This document shows, one piece after another, positions 1 to 9,657 of a stretch of DNA of 42,314 nucleotides (the first letter of the stretch is position 1; the number at the start of each line of letters is the position of its first letter). A program made the position numbers and the translations under genes. The DNA is taken from positions 1-42,314 of the forward strand of contig CALQRA010000013.1 of NCBI GenBank assembly GCA_943332855.1, in the 5' to 3' direction. Origin of the DNA: Candidatus Kuenenia stuttgartensis. GTDB lineage: Bacteria; Planctomycetota; Planctomycetia; Pirellulales; UBA1268. The notes beneath the pieces were generated by a model, which worked only from the letters and a program-made list of their open reading frames with translations, did no database searches and was not told the origin of the DNA.

Positions 1-1452
1 ACCGACGGCACCGAGCGTGAGCCCCTCGACATCGAACGCGGTTTCGAACACCGGCTCCCCGTCGGGACGGGCGAAGCCGATCGCCACGCGGCCCGGCGGG
101 CTCTCGGGAGAGAAGGCGAGCGTCGCCACCCGGCGTCCAACGCCACCGAACCGCCGCACCCGCGGGCGCTCTCCCGCCGCGGCGTCGAGGGTTGCGAGAT
201 CAGCCACCGACACCTCCTCGCTCCAGCCGCCGCTCCAGGCGACCGTTCGCCCGTCGTCGGAGAGGGCCACGGCGAGGACCTCGTCGGGCATCGGCAGCGC
301 GGTGGTCCGCTGCCCGCCGGCGACCTGCCAGACCTCGAGCCGGCTCTCCTTACCCCCCGTGGCGGCCCCACACACCACCCGGGTGCCATCCGGCGACACG
401 GAGAGCGCCCGGGCGGGGGCCTCGAGTTGGATGACGGTCGCCGCGGCGGCGGGGGGATCGAGATCGTGGACGAAGAGCCGACCGGCGAGATCGGCGGAGG
501 CGAGGAACCGACCATCGGGACTGGCAGCCATCGCGAGGACGACGCCGAGATGGTCGGTGGCGACGCGCTGCGGCTCCCCCGGCCGGAGCGGATCGTGGAG
601 ATCGAGATGCCAGACCTCGACTTTCTCCCCCGGCGGCGAAACGAGCACAGGCAGGGCGACGCGCGATCCCTTCACGGCCGCCAGCGGGCGCGTCGCTGGT
701 CGGGCCCGGAGCGCCGCGGTCCGCACCTCCCCGTAACGGTCCCGTTCGGGCGCGGCCAATTCGACCCCTCCCCAGGCCCGATCGCGCTGCCAGGCGAAGG
801 CCTGACCATCGAGATCCTGGGAGAAGCACCACGCGCCGTCCGGAGAAAACGCCAGGGCACCAACGGCCTGGCGGTGCCCCAGTCGATCACCGCCGCCGAG
901 GACGGCCGCGAGGGAGCCATCGGCGGCATCGATGAGGAGTATCTCGCCGGTGCTCCCCATCAGGCCGCTGCCGGCGAGGGCGACGAGGGAGGATTCGCCC
1001 GGCGCCGCGGCGAGCGCCTGGATGACTCCGCGCGTCCCCCGCCCGAGTTGCCAGCGGAGATCTCGCTCGAGGACCCGGCGGCGGCCGATGTCACGGGTCA
1101 GCGTCCGCGGGGCGCCGTCGGCCGGCCCCGGGGCCGTCGGCTCGATCCGCCAGACGAGCGCTTTCTTGTCGCGCCCGGCGGAAATCAGCCGCCTCCCCCC
1201 GGGAGCGAAAGTCAGCGCCCGGATCTCGGCGGTGTGGCCGGGGAGATCGAGCCGCAGTACCGGGTCGGGCAACTGGCGGGTGACATCGGCCTGCCCCACG
1301 GCAGCGATGAACACGATCGACGCCAAACTCGCCAGCGCGAGCATCCCGGCGTTACGCCGCCACGCCGCTGGCTGGCCCGACCGGGCCCAGGCGCTCGCCG
1401 CGCTCCGGGCCTCTGTCACCGGCGATGCCCGCCCGCTCCCCACCGCGTTCAC
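1..1452 (-). CDS. WD40 repeat protein (3' end beyond window)
   Basis: The reading frame opens with GTG at 1452 and stays open to the left edge: 484 codons, C-terminus missing. After an N-terminal region with a hydrophobic stretch (about residues 28-43) that could be a signal or anchor, at least six WD40-type blades are readable, with typical cores such as GHTAEIRALTFAPGG, VGALAFSPDG and VLAMAASPDGRFLASAD. The fold is a beta-propeller used for protein binding; no catalytic domain is visible in the part present. The start codon overlaps the stop of the upstream DUF4384 gene in a GTGA arrangement, so the two are probably translationally coupled and act together. WD40 and DUF4384 proteins often accompany caspase-like or kinase signalling proteins in planctomycetes, but no such partner is inside the window, so the role is unknown. 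Confidence 0.85.
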   Translation of the reverse strand, partial: MNAVGSGRASPVTEARSAASAWARSGQPAAWRRNAGMLALASLASIVFIAAVGQADVTRQLPDPVLRLDLPGHTAEIRALTFAPGGRRLISAGRDKKALVWRIEPTAPGPADGAPRTLTRDIGRRRVLERDLRWQLGRGTRGVIQALAAAPGESSLVALAGSGLMGSTGEILLIDAADGSLAAVLGGGDRLGHRQAVGALAFSPDGAWCFSQDLDGQAFAWQRDRAWGGVELAAPERDRYGEVRTAALRARPATRPLAAVKGSRVALPVLVSPPGEKVEVWHLDLHDPLRPGEPQRVATDHLGVVLAMAASPDGRFLASADLAGRLFVHDLDPPAAAATVIQLEAPARALSVSPDGTRVVCGAATGGKESRLEVWQVAGGQRTTALPMPDEVLAVALSDDGRTVAWSGGWSEEVSVADLATLDAAAGERPRVRRFGGVGRRVATLAFSPESPPGRVAIGFARPDGEPVFETAFDVEGLTLGAVG

Positions 1453-2267
1453 TTGCCACCGCTCGACTTGAGCGTTATGTCGAGGATCAGCTCCGGATTC
1501 CCCGCCTTCGGCCCCGCGATGGCGATGCCGTAGCTCGAGGTCTCACCTTCACCGGGCGGTTCGACGTGCGTCAGCCTCCCGTCGACGTCGATCGGTTCCT
1601 TGTCAAGCCGCTCGACGACCCTCCTCAACGGCCCCCGCAGCTTCGGTGCAGCTTCTGCCCGAGAACGGATGTCGTCCGGCTCCGCCTTCCCGTCGCCGTC
1701 TGCCGGCTTGGCGTTGAGCTTGCCCCCCGCGCCGTCGCGGAACACCGACCTGGCGAGGAGACGGAGATCGTCGACCGGCTGCTGGAGAGCGACAACGATC
1801 ATCTTCTCTTCGCCAGCGGGGGGCTCGAAGGTGAAGTAGCTGCCGTCGTCGGGGAGGGAGATCTCGCTCCCCTTTTCCACCAGCTTCGGCTTCTCGTCGT
1901 CCTGAGGGAGGAGACACGCCCGCTCCCCCTTGGGGCCCTGGTTGAAAACGTAGACGTAAAGATCATCCTGCGGCCGAAAGCGGACGACGAACGAATCCCC
2001 CACCTCGAACGTGTGGTTGACCGGGTCGACCGGCTTCTCGTTGCCGTTTTCGTCGACGAGGATCACCGAATACTCCAGCGCGATCGACTTCACGTCGCGG
2101 GGGAGTTTCTTCCGCACGACGTTGCGTGTGCGAACCTCCGCGGCGGGTTCCTCGGCGCGGCCGACGCGACAGAGGACATTCCCCGCGCAGAACGTGGCGA
2201 CAAGGACGAACACTCGGAAACGCGTTGGTCCTGCAGCAATCACGGAACCGATTGACCGAGCAGCCAT
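1449..2267 (-). CDS. Exported DUF4384 domain protein
   Basis: This is a 272-residue protein. The start at 2267 is chosen over an upstream ATG at 2333 because GGAGG lies 7 nt before it and because it leaves a normal N-terminal export signal (about residues 1-38, ending near CRVGRAEEP). The core from about residue 60 to 170 matches the DUF4384 pattern: an EVGDSFVVRFRPQDDLYVYVF segment broken by strands, then a line about a numeric property (KGERACLLPQDDEKPKL), then SLPDDGSYFTFEPPAGEEKMIVVAL. The family is of unknown function and is usually found as a regulatory or sensory add-on domain. The C-terminal third is Asp/Lys-rich and not recognised. It is the first gene of a two-gene unit with the WD40 gene, overlapping it by 4 nt. 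Confidence 0.8.
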   Translation of the reverse strand: MAARSIGSVIAAGPTRFRVFVLVATFCAGNVLCRVGRAEEPAAEVRTRNVVRKKLPRDVKSIALEYSVILVDENGNEKPVDPVNHTFEVGDSFVVRFRPQDDLYVYVFNQGPKGERACLLPQDDEKPKLVEKGSEISLPDDGSYFTFEPPAGEEKMIVVALQQPVDDLRLLARSVFRDGAGGKLNAKPADGDGKAEPDDIRSRAEAAPKLRGPLRRVVERLDKEPIDVDGRLTHVEPPGEGETSSYGIAIAGPKAGNPELILDITLKSSGGK

Positions 2268-2276
2268 GGCATTACC
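2265..2276 (-). promoter_or_regulatory. Shine-Dalgarno site that sets the DUF4384 start
   Basis: Read on the minus strand, GGAGGTAATGCC precedes the ATG at 2267. The GGAGG core with a 7-nt spacer is one of the clearest ribosome binding sites in the window. It argues against the upstream in-frame ATG at 2333. Confidence 0.6.
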
Positions 2277-2441
2277 TCCGTTGGCGTCATCAGGCCCGGA
2301 AAACCCCAGCGGGCCATCCCCCAGAGCGTTCACTCCATCCTGAGAATACCACGGCAGACTGTCGTTCCCATCGGTGCGCCGGCGGTCGGCAGCGTCATTT
2401 CATGGGCCATCGGCCAGCAGAGCGGTTTGAGCCACAGCCTG

Positions 2442-2828
2442 TTAGCGGTGACCCGTCAGCACGCGCGGGCCGTCAGTCTGGTAGGCCCCAGCGCCCCCCT
2501 GGGCGCGCTGGCCGTGCCACCAGCGGAGGTCGACATGTTTGGGGATGATGATCCCGGTGTAGTCGGTCCCCCACACCCCTTCCTGCTCCCCCCGTTCACA
2601 CGATCCACGGCTCCGCTCGCGCGCGCCCCCGCCGATGAAATAGCCCTTCTCATGGGGCGACTCGGTGGGGCGGGCCAGCGGGGAGATGCACTTCGGGCGC
2701 CCGGCGCGCTGGTTCGGCGGGAGGGCGAGGTGGTTCCGCTCGGCGGCAGGGCGCCCCATCAAGGGCGTCAGATCGGCGGCCCAGGCTCCGCCGCCCCCCC
2801 ATCCCCACAGCATTACCACGACGGTCAT
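2442..2828 (-). CDS. Probable small secreted protein (WGTDY / WWHG family-like)
   Basis: A 128-residue frame starting at ATG 2828 begins with a short hydrophobic signal peptide (MTVVVMLWGWGGGGAWA, then AD as a plausible cleavage site). The mature part has a composition unlike chance reading of GC-rich DNA: PPNQRAGRPKCISPLARP, then EKGYFIGGG, EGVWGTDYTG, DLRWWHGQRAQGG and AYQTDGP. From memory these phrases resemble a family of small planctomycete proteins, but I cannot name it or verify it. Two cysteines are present. The frame stays open upstream to 3095, but that stretch overlaps the neighbouring signal peptide on the other strand and looks non-coding. No strong ribosome binding site is visible, and a GTG directly precedes the ATG. 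It could also be a decaying gene copy. Confidence 0.4.
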   Translation of the reverse strand: MTVVVMLWGWGGGGAWAADLTPLMGRPAAERNHLALPPNQRAGRPKCISPLARPTESPHEKGYFIGGGARERSRGSCERGEQEGVWGTDYTGIIIPKHVDLRWWHGQRAQGGAGAYQTDGPRVLTGHR

Positions 2829-3042
2829 CACCAAATCGCCCCGCCTTTGCCCCTCTCCCGAGCGGAGTGGAGCGGGGGAGCGATTTGGGGCCGGATCCGG
2901 CATGAAAGTCGCCATTTCAGCTCCCTGCGTGACCGATAGAACTCTCACGTCTCTCCCAGGCGTCAGGTTTTGCCAGACCGTTGAACTCGGGAGGCCGCCC
3001 CGGGCCGGCCGGTGAACATCCATCTTTTTGAGGTCGGCTGCG

Positions 3043-5097
3043 GTGCGGGCGAGGTTCAGCAAATCCGCGTCGGGCATGGTCGTGCTGGGCGTCATCGTGG
3101 CGACCGTCAGCGCCCTCGTCGCTCGCGCCGAGCCGGCCGATCGCCCCGCGAACCTCCCCGCCGCCGGAGAGACGCTGACCGCGGCCGATCCCCCCGACGC
3201 GGGCCCGGAGTCCCCCGGGCCGGTCGAGAGTCTGGGGCCCTACCGCAATCCCCTCCGCTCCCCCGGCGAAGCGATCCCTTCGCCGCCGGATGGGGAATGG
3301 TGGTCGGAGGAGGAGGATCTCCCCGAGGAGGCGACGCGCGGCCCGCCGGTGCTCGGAGACCCGGCCGACAATCCCTACGACTTCGCCGGCGAGCGCTCCG
3401 TCGCCGATCCCCTCTTCCGTTACGCCACCCCCGCGCCGGCCGGCTTCACCGGTGCCTCGAGCGTCGAGCCGAGCGAGGAGCAGGAGTCGAGCCACTTCGT
3501 CCCCGTCGAGGACCGCTGGCGGATCGGGGTGCCCCCCTGGGATCGCTACGGCAAGGGGCACGAGCGCCTCGACGACTACCCCTACGCCCTCGGAAACGTC
3601 TTCAATCCCTACACCCAAAACCTCCTCAAGGAGGATTTCCCGATCATCGGCCAGCATACGTTCTTTGACATGAAAGTGATCAGCCGGACGATTGCCATGT
3701 TCCGCCAGGTGCCGACGCCGAACACGCCGTTCGAATCGACGCCGACGCCGGGGCAGGAGGACTTCTTCGGCAACCCCAACGGATTCCTGTTTCTCGAGTA
3801 CTACACCCTCGCCTTCGAACTCAACCACGGCGACCGGGCCTTCAAGCCGAACGACTGGCGGCTGCGGATCGCGCCGGTCTTCAACACGAACTACCTCGAG
3901 GTCTACGAATACGGCGTCGTCAGCCCCGACGTCTCCCAGGGGCGCCGGCGCTCGCGCGGCTTCGCCACGATCGAGGAGTGGTTCGTCGAGGCGAAGATCG
4001 CCGACTTGAGCCCCGACTACGACTTCGTCTCGATCCGCGGCGGTTCGCAGCCGTTCACGAGCGACTTCCGCGGCTTCATCTTCAGCGATTTGAATCGGGC
4101 GATCCGCCTCTTCGGCACGCGCCTCGCTAACCGCGACCAATTCAACCTCATCGTCTTCGACCAGCGCGAGAAAGACACCAACAGCTTCCTGAACTCCTTC
4201 GATTCTCGCGGCCAGCAGATTCTCATCGCCAACTACTACCGGCAAGATCTCCTCTGGCCCGGCCACACCGCTCAGGCGAGCTTCCACTTCGACCACGACG
4301 ACGCCAGCCTCAAATACGACAAGAACGGCAACCTCGTCCGCCCCGATCCGGTCGGCATCGCCTCGCCGCACGAAGTCAACGCCGCCTACGCCGGCATCGC
4401 CACCGACGGGCACATCAACGAAGTCAACATCTCGAGCGCCTTCTATTACGCCTTCGGCCACGACACGCTCAACCAGCTCGCCCTCCAGCCGGTCAACATC
4501 AGCGCCGAGATGGCGGCCGTCGAGATGTCGTACTCCCCCGACTGGATCCGCTTCCGGTCGTCGGTGTTCTGGGCCTCGGGCGACAATAACCCCACCGACA
4601 ACATCGGCAGCGGGTTCGACGGCATTATCGACAACACGCAATTTGCCGGCGGGGAGTTCAGCTATTGGGTGCGGCAGGGGATCCGGCTGGCGGGGACGAA
4701 CCTCAAGAACCTGCTCAGCATCTATCCCGATCTGCGGGCGAGCAACAAGTTTCAGTCGCAGGCAAACTTCGTCAACCCGGGGCTCCAGCTCTACAACGTC
4801 GGCATGGACTTCGAGCTCACGCAGCGCACGAGGCTCGTGACCAACTGCAACTTCCTCTTCTTCGACACCACCAAGCCGCTCGAGCAGCTCGTCTTCCAGG
4901 AGAACATCCCCCGGTCGATCGGCACCGACTTGAGCCTGGGGATGGAATCGAGGCCGTGGCTCAACAACAACTGCATCCTCCGGACGGGGGTCTCGGGGCT
5001 CCTCCCCGGCGCCGGCTTCCGGGCGCTCTACGGCTCGGCCAACGGCACCGTTAACAACATGTTCGCCGGCTTCATGGATCTCGAGGTCGCGTTCTGA
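3043..5097 (+). CDS. Large exported protein, probably an outer-membrane beta-barrel
   Basis: GTG at 3043 is preferred because GAGG lies 9 nt upstream and the product then starts with a good signal peptide (Arg/Lys-containing head, hydrophobic MVVLGVIVATVSALVARA, then EP). A TTG at 3028 and an ATG at 3076 are alternatives. After a Pro/Glu-rich linker (about residues 30-150), the remaining roughly 500 residues alternate aromatic and polar residues in short strands (for example LEYYTLAFELNHGDRAF, WRLRIAPVFNTNYLEVYEYG, NISSAFYYAFGHDT) and end in DLEVAF, a terminal Phe typical of outer-membrane barrels. No named family is recognised. It could be a porin; given the multiheme cytochromes 9 kb away, a porin-cytochrome role is imaginable, but nothing in the sequence shows it. 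It is followed after about 150 bp by the repeat-protein gene. Confidence 0.75.
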   Translation: MRARFSKSASGMVVLGVIVATVSALVARAEPADRPANLPAAGETLTAADPPDAGPESPGPVESLGPYRNPLRSPGEAIPSPPDGEWWSEEEDLPEEATRGPPVLGDPADNPYDFAGERSVADPLFRYATPAPAGFTGASSVEPSEEQESSHFVPVEDRWRIGVPPWDRYGKGHERLDDYPYALGNVFNPYTQNLLKEDFPIIGQHTFFDMKVISRTIAMFRQVPTPNTPFESTPTPGQEDFFGNPNGFLFLEYYTLAFELNHGDRAFKPNDWRLRIAPVFNTNYLEVYEYGVVSPDVSQGRRRSRGFATIEEWFVEAKIADLSPDYDFVSIRGGSQPFTSDFRGFIFSDLNRAIRLFGTRLANRDQFNLIVFDQREKDTNSFLNSFDSRGQQILIANYYRQDLLWPGHTAQASFHFDHDDASLKYDKNGNLVRPDPVGIASPHEVNAAYAGIATDGHINEVNISSAFYYAFGHDTLNQLALQPVNISAEMAAVEMSYSPDWIRFRSSVFWASGDNNPTDNIGSGFDGIIDNTQFAGGEFSYWVRQGIRLAGTNLKNLLSIYPDLRASNKFQSQANFVNPGLQLYNVGMDFELTQRTRLVTNCNFLFFDTTKPLEQLVFQENIPRSIGTDLSLGMESRPWLNNNCILRTGVSGLLPGAGFRALYGSANGTVNNMFAGFMDLEVAF

Positions 5098-5247
5098 CAT
5101 GCCCCCGTCCCCGCCCCGGGGCCAGCGGCCCGGCGCGCGGGATCGGTCTGAATCCCGGCCGCTGTTGCCCCCCCACGCCCGCCGGCATAATGGCGGCTCG
5201 GTCGACGCCTTCCCGCCGCTCCCCGGCGTTCCACCGGAATCGCTCCC

Positions 5248-7464
5248 ATGCCCCCCCGCCGACACCCTTCCCAAGCCCGCGGCCAGGTCCGGCGCGCCAT
5301 CTGGCCGGCCGTGGCAGGAGCGGCACTGGCCGGGATCGTCGGCGGCGCCTCGATCGCCCATCTCGGTGCCCCTCCTTCCCCGCTCCCTCCCCCGGCGCCG
5401 ACGGAGCTCGATCGTCACACCCTCCACAGCCTCTCCCCAGCCGAGGCGACCGAGCTGGCCCGCTTCCCCGGCACCGTCGACCTCTCCGGACTGACGACGA
5501 TTTCGGCCGACATCGCATCCTCCTTTGCCACGCACGACGGACCGCTCGTTCTCGACGGCGTCTGGCTGATCCCCGACGACGCGGCAAACGCCCTCGATCA
5601 GCACGCCGGCCCCGTGGCGCTCGCGGCGCTCGTGGCCCGGGCGCGGTCGGCCGAAACCCTCTCCCCGGCGATCGCCCGGCTCCTCATCCGCCAGGCCGGC
5701 CCCCTTCCCCTCGATCGGCTCACCACGCTCGATCCTCCCGTCGCCGAACGGCTCTGCCGCCATCGCGACGGCCTCCACCTCCTCGCGCTGGCGGTCCCGC
5801 CGGCCGCCGTCGCCGACCTCCTCGCCGCCACCCCCGGCCCGCTCTCGCTCGACGGCCTGACGGCGATTCCCACGCCATCCCTCGCGCGCCGGCTCCTCGC
5901 TGACGGCCGCCGCGACTTTTCCCTTGTGTCCACTGTTGGCGACGAAGCCGCAGCGGTCCTCGCTGCGTCCCCCGATCCCCTCCGCCTCGACAGCCTCGCC
6001 GCGGAGGCGCAGGCCGCCCCGCTCCTCGCCCCAGCCCGGGCCCGATTGCTCGCCCGCCACGATGGCCCTCTCGTCTTCGAGCGTCTCGCCTCCCTCGACG
6101 CCCCCTCGGCGACAGCCCTCGCCGGCCACCCCGGCCGGCTCGAGTTCGCAATCCTCGCCGATCCTGCTCCCGACACGCTTGAGGCGCTTGAGCCACACGC
6201 CGGCCCCCTCGCGCTCCCCGCTGTCGCCCACCTCGATCCCGCCGCCGCCGCGGCCCTCGCCCGCCATCGCGGGCCGATCGAGCTGCTTGGTCTGCGGGCG
6301 CTCGAGTCGGCGGCGCTGGCGACGGCCCTCGTTGCCGCCGGGCGGCAGGATTTTTCGCGCGTTGAGGCGCTCTCCCCAGACGCAGCCGGGGCGCTTGCTA
6401 GCGGTGGCGAGCCGCTCGATCTGTCTGGTCTTGCCGATCCTTCCGACGACGTCGCCGCGACGCTCGCCCGCCACCCCGGCCCCCTCCGGCTCGGCGCCCT
6501 CGCTGCCGCCTCGACCAGCGCCCTGTCGCTCCCCGCGGGTCGCGCCGCGCTCCTCGCCCTCCACGACGGCCCGCTTCTTCTTCCCCGGCTTGAGTCCCTC
6601 GACAGCCCGGCGCTGGCTGCCCGGCTGATCGCCGAGGGAAAGCGCGACTTCGACCGGCTTGTGCGTCTCGGGCCCGAAGTGGAGGTGATCGTCGCGGCAG
6701 CCGCCGCTCCCTCCCCTTCCCTCGCCGGGCTCCAGGTGCTGGCCACCGCTTCCCTCGCCCGCCGCCTGCACGAGGCCGGACGGAGCGATTTTTCGCGGCT
6801 CGAATCGATCAGCGACGAGGCCGCCGCCATCCTCGCCACCCCCCCTGGACCGCTCCTCCTCGGCGCTCTCGCCGCCCGTGCCGAGACGGCAACGGCTCTC
6901 TCCGCACCCTTGGCCGCGCTCCTGGCCCATCACCCGGCAGAGCTCAAGCTCGATGCCCTCACGGCGCTCGATGCGGCCGCCATCGCGGCGCTCGAGCCCC
7001 ACCCAAGCGCCCTGTCACTTGGTGCGATGCGCGAGCTCGAGCCGGAGGCCGAGGCAGCGCTTGCCCGTCATCGCGGGCCGGTGCGGATCGAGCGCCTCGA
7101 GGCCCTCGGCACCGCAGCGCTCGCGGCCCGGTTGGTGGCCGATGGGCGGCGCGAGTATGGCTCACTCCTTCGGCTCTCGAGCGCGGCAGCCGCGGAGCTC
7201 GCGCGAGTTTCAGGCGCCCTCTATCTCGAGGGGCTTGTCACGCTCGACGCCGCCACGGCCGAGGCCCTCGCCGGCCACTCGGGCACCCTCGGGCTCGATG
7301 GCATTGCGGCGCTTGACGACGAGCCGGCCGCCCGGCTCGCCGCGCACCGCGGCCCGCTCTCGCTCGCCGGGCTGCGACGGATCTCGAGCACCGCCCGAGA
7401 GACGCTCGAGCGGCACGACGGACCGCTGTTTCTTGACGGCACCGTCGGCGTCACGCCCCGGTGA
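5248..7464 (+). CDS. Tandem-repeat (leucine-rich-like) membrane-anchored protein
   Basis: This 738-residue protein has a short basic N-terminus, one hydrophobic segment (about residues 17-37) and a Pro-rich linker, followed by tandem repeats up to the C-terminus. The main unit is about 22-24 residues with the pattern GPLxLxxLxxLdxxxAxALaxH; examples are GPLSLDGLTAIPTPSLARRL and GPLFLDG at the end. A second unit type is scattered among them, built on ADGRRDFSxL (near residues 212, 365, 460, 510 and 635). Such repeats form solenoids in planctomycete cell-surface or periplasmic proteins and are thought to mediate binding; no enzyme domain is present. Its end overlaps by 14 bp the end of the convergent GlcG/HbpS-like gene. 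Confidence 0.8.
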   Translation: MPPRRHPSQARGQVRRAIWPAVAGAALAGIVGGASIAHLGAPPSPLPPPAPTELDRHTLHSLSPAEATELARFPGTVDLSGLTTISADIASSFATHDGPLVLDGVWLIPDDAANALDQHAGPVALAALVARARSAETLSPAIARLLIRQAGPLPLDRLTTLDPPVAERLCRHRDGLHLLALAVPPAAVADLLAATPGPLSLDGLTAIPTPSLARRLLADGRRDFSLVSTVGDEAAAVLAASPDPLRLDSLAAEAQAAPLLAPARARLLARHDGPLVFERLASLDAPSATALAGHPGRLEFAILADPAPDTLEALEPHAGPLALPAVAHLDPAAAAALARHRGPIELLGLRALESAALATALVAAGRQDFSRVEALSPDAAGALASGGEPLDLSGLADPSDDVAATLARHPGPLRLGALAAASTSALSLPAGRAALLALHDGPLLLPRLESLDSPALAARLIAEGKRDFDRLVRLGPEVEVIVAAAAAPSPSLAGLQVLATASLARRLHEAGRSDFSRLESISDEAAAILATPPGPLLLGALAARAETATALSAPLAALLAHHPAELKLDALTALDAAAIAALEPHPSALSLGAMRELEPEAEAALARHRGPVRIERLEALGTAALAARLVADGRREYGSLLRLSSAAAAELARVSGALYLEGLVTLDAATAEALAGHSGTLGLDGIAALDDEPAARLAAHRGPLSLAGLRRISSTARETLERHDGPLFLDGTVGVTPR

Positions 7465-9535
7465 ACGGATTCCGTGAGTACTTCACGTACGGCAGGCGGA
7501 TTCCGCTGACGCGGTAGTTGTCGGCCCGCAGGTCGGTCGGCGCATTAAAGTTCCCCTGAGGGCTTCCGGCGGCGGCGTAGTAGGTGACGACGTCGTCCTG
7601 ATCGACGCCGTCACCGCTGACACCGAATCCGCCCGACAACTTCCGCCCCACGTAGAGGGGCGTGCTGCCGGGGAAGAAGACGACGCCGTTCTGGTTTTCC
7701 CGAGGCATCGTCGTGGAGTGGAAATTGCTGCCGGTGTTGAAGGAGTCGTACCCGAGGACCGTGGTGAACGACGATGCCAGCGGCGGCGAGTTCGGGTTTG
7801 TGTTCAGCCCGGTCTTCGGGTTGATCCCCGCATCCTTCAGGATGGAAAACGCTCCCGGGCCGGCGGCGGTGTTGCCCGATGGATCATGGGCCGAGGCGAG
7901 GTAGCGGAAGCTGCGGTTGGTGAACGCCGTGCCGACGGGGACGGTGCCGGCCCGGTCGGTCGGCTGGAGATCGGCTGAGGCGTAGTAGACGGTGTTTCTC
8001 GCTTTGGCGACAGCGACGTCGATCGAGAACACGGTAGCGCCGCTCATCCGGTAGAGCCCGAGGATGGTGCCGTCGAAGTCGCTCACCGCCAGCACCATCT
8101 TCGTGCCGGTCGGCTGGATGCGGATCTGGGCTCGGGTCTTCCCCGCCTCGACGATCCCCTGATCGATGATTCCCTTCACTTGGACCGCCGTCATCTCGCT
8201 CCCCGTCGTCGCCGGCACGAGCCAGCCGTCGGCTTGGAGCTTCCCATCCAGAACGGTTACGGCCCCCTTGACCGGCTGATCGCTGCCGCTGACCGTCCCG
8301 GGGCCGAGCTTGCCAGCCAGCGTGAACAGTGTCTGGACACCAAGAGGACCGGCCTGTGGGCCGAAGCTCTGCAGCGCGATCCCGCCGAGGTTGATTCTCG
8401 CGGCGTTGTTGACCTTGTTGACGAGTCCCTGGGTCTGGGAAACAGAGAGCGGTGCGGGAAGCGGAAGCTGGTACCCGATATTGGCACGTTGCAGGAGGCT
8501 GCCGTTCGGGTTGTACGTCCGGGTGAGGATGTTTTCGCTCGGCGCGAGCGTGATCAACGCCAGCGTCGATCCCTTCACGAGCGGCACGTCGACCACCGCC
8601 GGCTTCCCCACGTTCATCGGGAGAAGGGTCTCGAGGGCGATGAGCTCCGCCTCGAGTACCTTTGGCGCGTTGAGCCGGTTCTGCCGGGTCTGCGTGGCGG
8701 TGGCGACAAACCCTTGCTCGAAGCTCGCCGTCCCATCCTTTCCGGGGAAAAACACTCCCAGGCCGCCGATAACCTCATTGGTGTTGGCGCGGTAGATGGC
8801 GATCCCCCCGGGGAGCGTGGCGATGCCGCGGGCGATCGGCTGGGGCGGCTGGCCCGCCTGCGAACCGACGGCCCCGTAGGTGCCTGCCACCTGGGCGGAG
8901 TACGACCTGCGATCGATGATGAAGTTTGCCGCATCGAACGGATCGGTGGGGAGCACGCCCGGCTTGAGCACGCTCACCCGGTTCGTGTGCTCGATCCCGA
9001 ACAGATCGACCAGCGGCGTGTTGATGATCCCCGGGGGGAAGGTCCCGCCGAGCCCCACTGGCGCTACGTATCCGGGGCCCTGGATCGTGTCGATCGTGCT
9101 GTTGGGGTCAGCCTGCATCTCGCGCTGCGTGACGGTGCTCTGGCTGATGTGGCTGACGGTCCGCGAGGTCAGGATCGCCTGATTGTTGGAGAAGAAGGCG
9201 CCGGTGCGGGCCTTGGCGACCGCCCCGTCGATGGCAAACCCGAGCGTCTTGTTGTCGGCGAAGCTGACATCCGACTCGGTCCGCACCCCAAGGATCTGCC
9301 CGGTGCAGTCGACGACGGCAATGATGGCGTCGTTGCTCGGGGTGACGGCGCTGGCACGATTCAGGAGCGCCTCGACCTCGACGGTCGAAAGCTGGTCGGC
9401 CGCGAGCATCGCCCGTGGCTCGAGCCCCTCCGACCCGAGCCGGGCCGGGGTGTGGCGGTGGCGGTGGCGGTGGCCCGGCCGCTTGGCCCCCTTGAGGGCG
9501 GTTTTCCCCCACCATTCCCGCCACAAAGCTCTCAT
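7451..9535 (-). CDS. Secreted protein with two GlcG/HbpS-type domains and LEPR motif
   Basis: The protein has 694 residues from ATG 9535, with GGAG about 8 nt upstream. The N-terminus carries a His/Arg dipeptide run followed by [14 protein letters not shown], the LEPR-type motif that marks many exported planctomycete proteins. Domain 1 (about residues 48-330) and domain 2 (about 440-690) both show the GlcG/HbpS pattern: an opening helix, then [35 protein letters not shown] segments (domain 2 has [19 protein letters not shown] followed by [15 protein letters not shown]). HbpS is an extracellular heme-binding or heme-degrading protein in Streptomyces, while GlcG itself has no settled function. 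Heme handling would suit the cytochrome-rich neighbourhood, but that is only inference. The gene is monocistronic, convergent with the repeat protein and divergent from the glucosidase gene. Confidence 0.8.
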   Translation of the reverse strand: MRALWREWWGKTALKGAKRPGHRHRHRHTPARLGSEGLEPRAMLAADQLSTVEVEALLNRASAVTPSNDAIIAVVDCTGQILGVRTESDVSFADNKTLGFAIDGAVAKARTGAFFSNNQAILTSRTVSHISQSTVTQREMQADPNSTIDTIQGPGYVAPVGLGGTFPPGIINTPLVDLFGIEHTNRVSVLKPGVLPTDPFDAANFIIDRRSYSAQVAGTYGAVGSQAGQPPQPIARGIATLPGGIAIYRANTNEVIGGLGVFFPGKDGTASFEQGFVATATQTRQNRLNAPKVLEAELIALETLLPMNVGKPAVVDVPLVKGSTLALITLAPSENILTRTYNPNGSLLQRANIGYQLPLPAPLSVSQTQGLVNKVNNAARINLGGIALQSFGPQAGPLGVQTLFTLAGKLGPGTVSGSDQPVKGAVTVLDGKLQADGWLVPATTGSEMTAVQVKGIIDQGIVEAGKTRAQIRIQPTGTKMVLAVSDFDGTILGLYRMSGATVFSIDVAVAKARNTVYYASADLQPTDRAGTVPVGTAFTNRSFRYLASAHDPSGNTAAGPGAFSILKDAGINPKTGLNTNPNSPPLASSFTTVLGYDSFNTGSNFHSTTMPRENQNGVVFFPGSTPLYVGRKLSGGFGVSGDGVDQDDVVTYYAAAGSPQGNFNAPTDLRADNYRVSGIRLPYVKYSRNPFTGA
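9451..9478. repeat. (GGTGGC)n-type microsatellite coding His-Arg repeats
   Basis: About four copies of a GGTGGC-like 6-bp unit sit near the 5' end of the GlcG/HbpS-like gene and encode alternating His and Arg just before the LEPR motif. The count may vary by slippage in multiples of two residues without changing the frame. Confidence 0.5.
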
Positions 9536-9657
9536 CGTCGTTGCTCCCGCCCGACCGGCTGAATTGCCTTTTTCCCCAAGCTACCCTGGGACTCCATCGA
9601 CCTCCACGATCGCGTCCGCTCTCCCCAGAGGATGGGGTGGAACAATCGGCGCCGTCG

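Noticed and set aside
427..1533. A 368-codon plus-strand frame at the left edge
   Set aside because: It is antisense to a clear WD40 coding sequence and has no domain.
2829..3042. Possible N-terminal extension of the small secreted protein up to 3095
   Set aside because: It overlaps the signal peptide of the divergent barrel gene, has simple composition and would bury the signal peptide internally.
2917..7002. A 1361-codon open frame on the minus strand
   Set aside because: It lies antisense to the barrel-like and repeat-protein genes, is Gly/Arg/Glu-rich with no domain, and results from high GC at the third codon position of the plus-strand genes.
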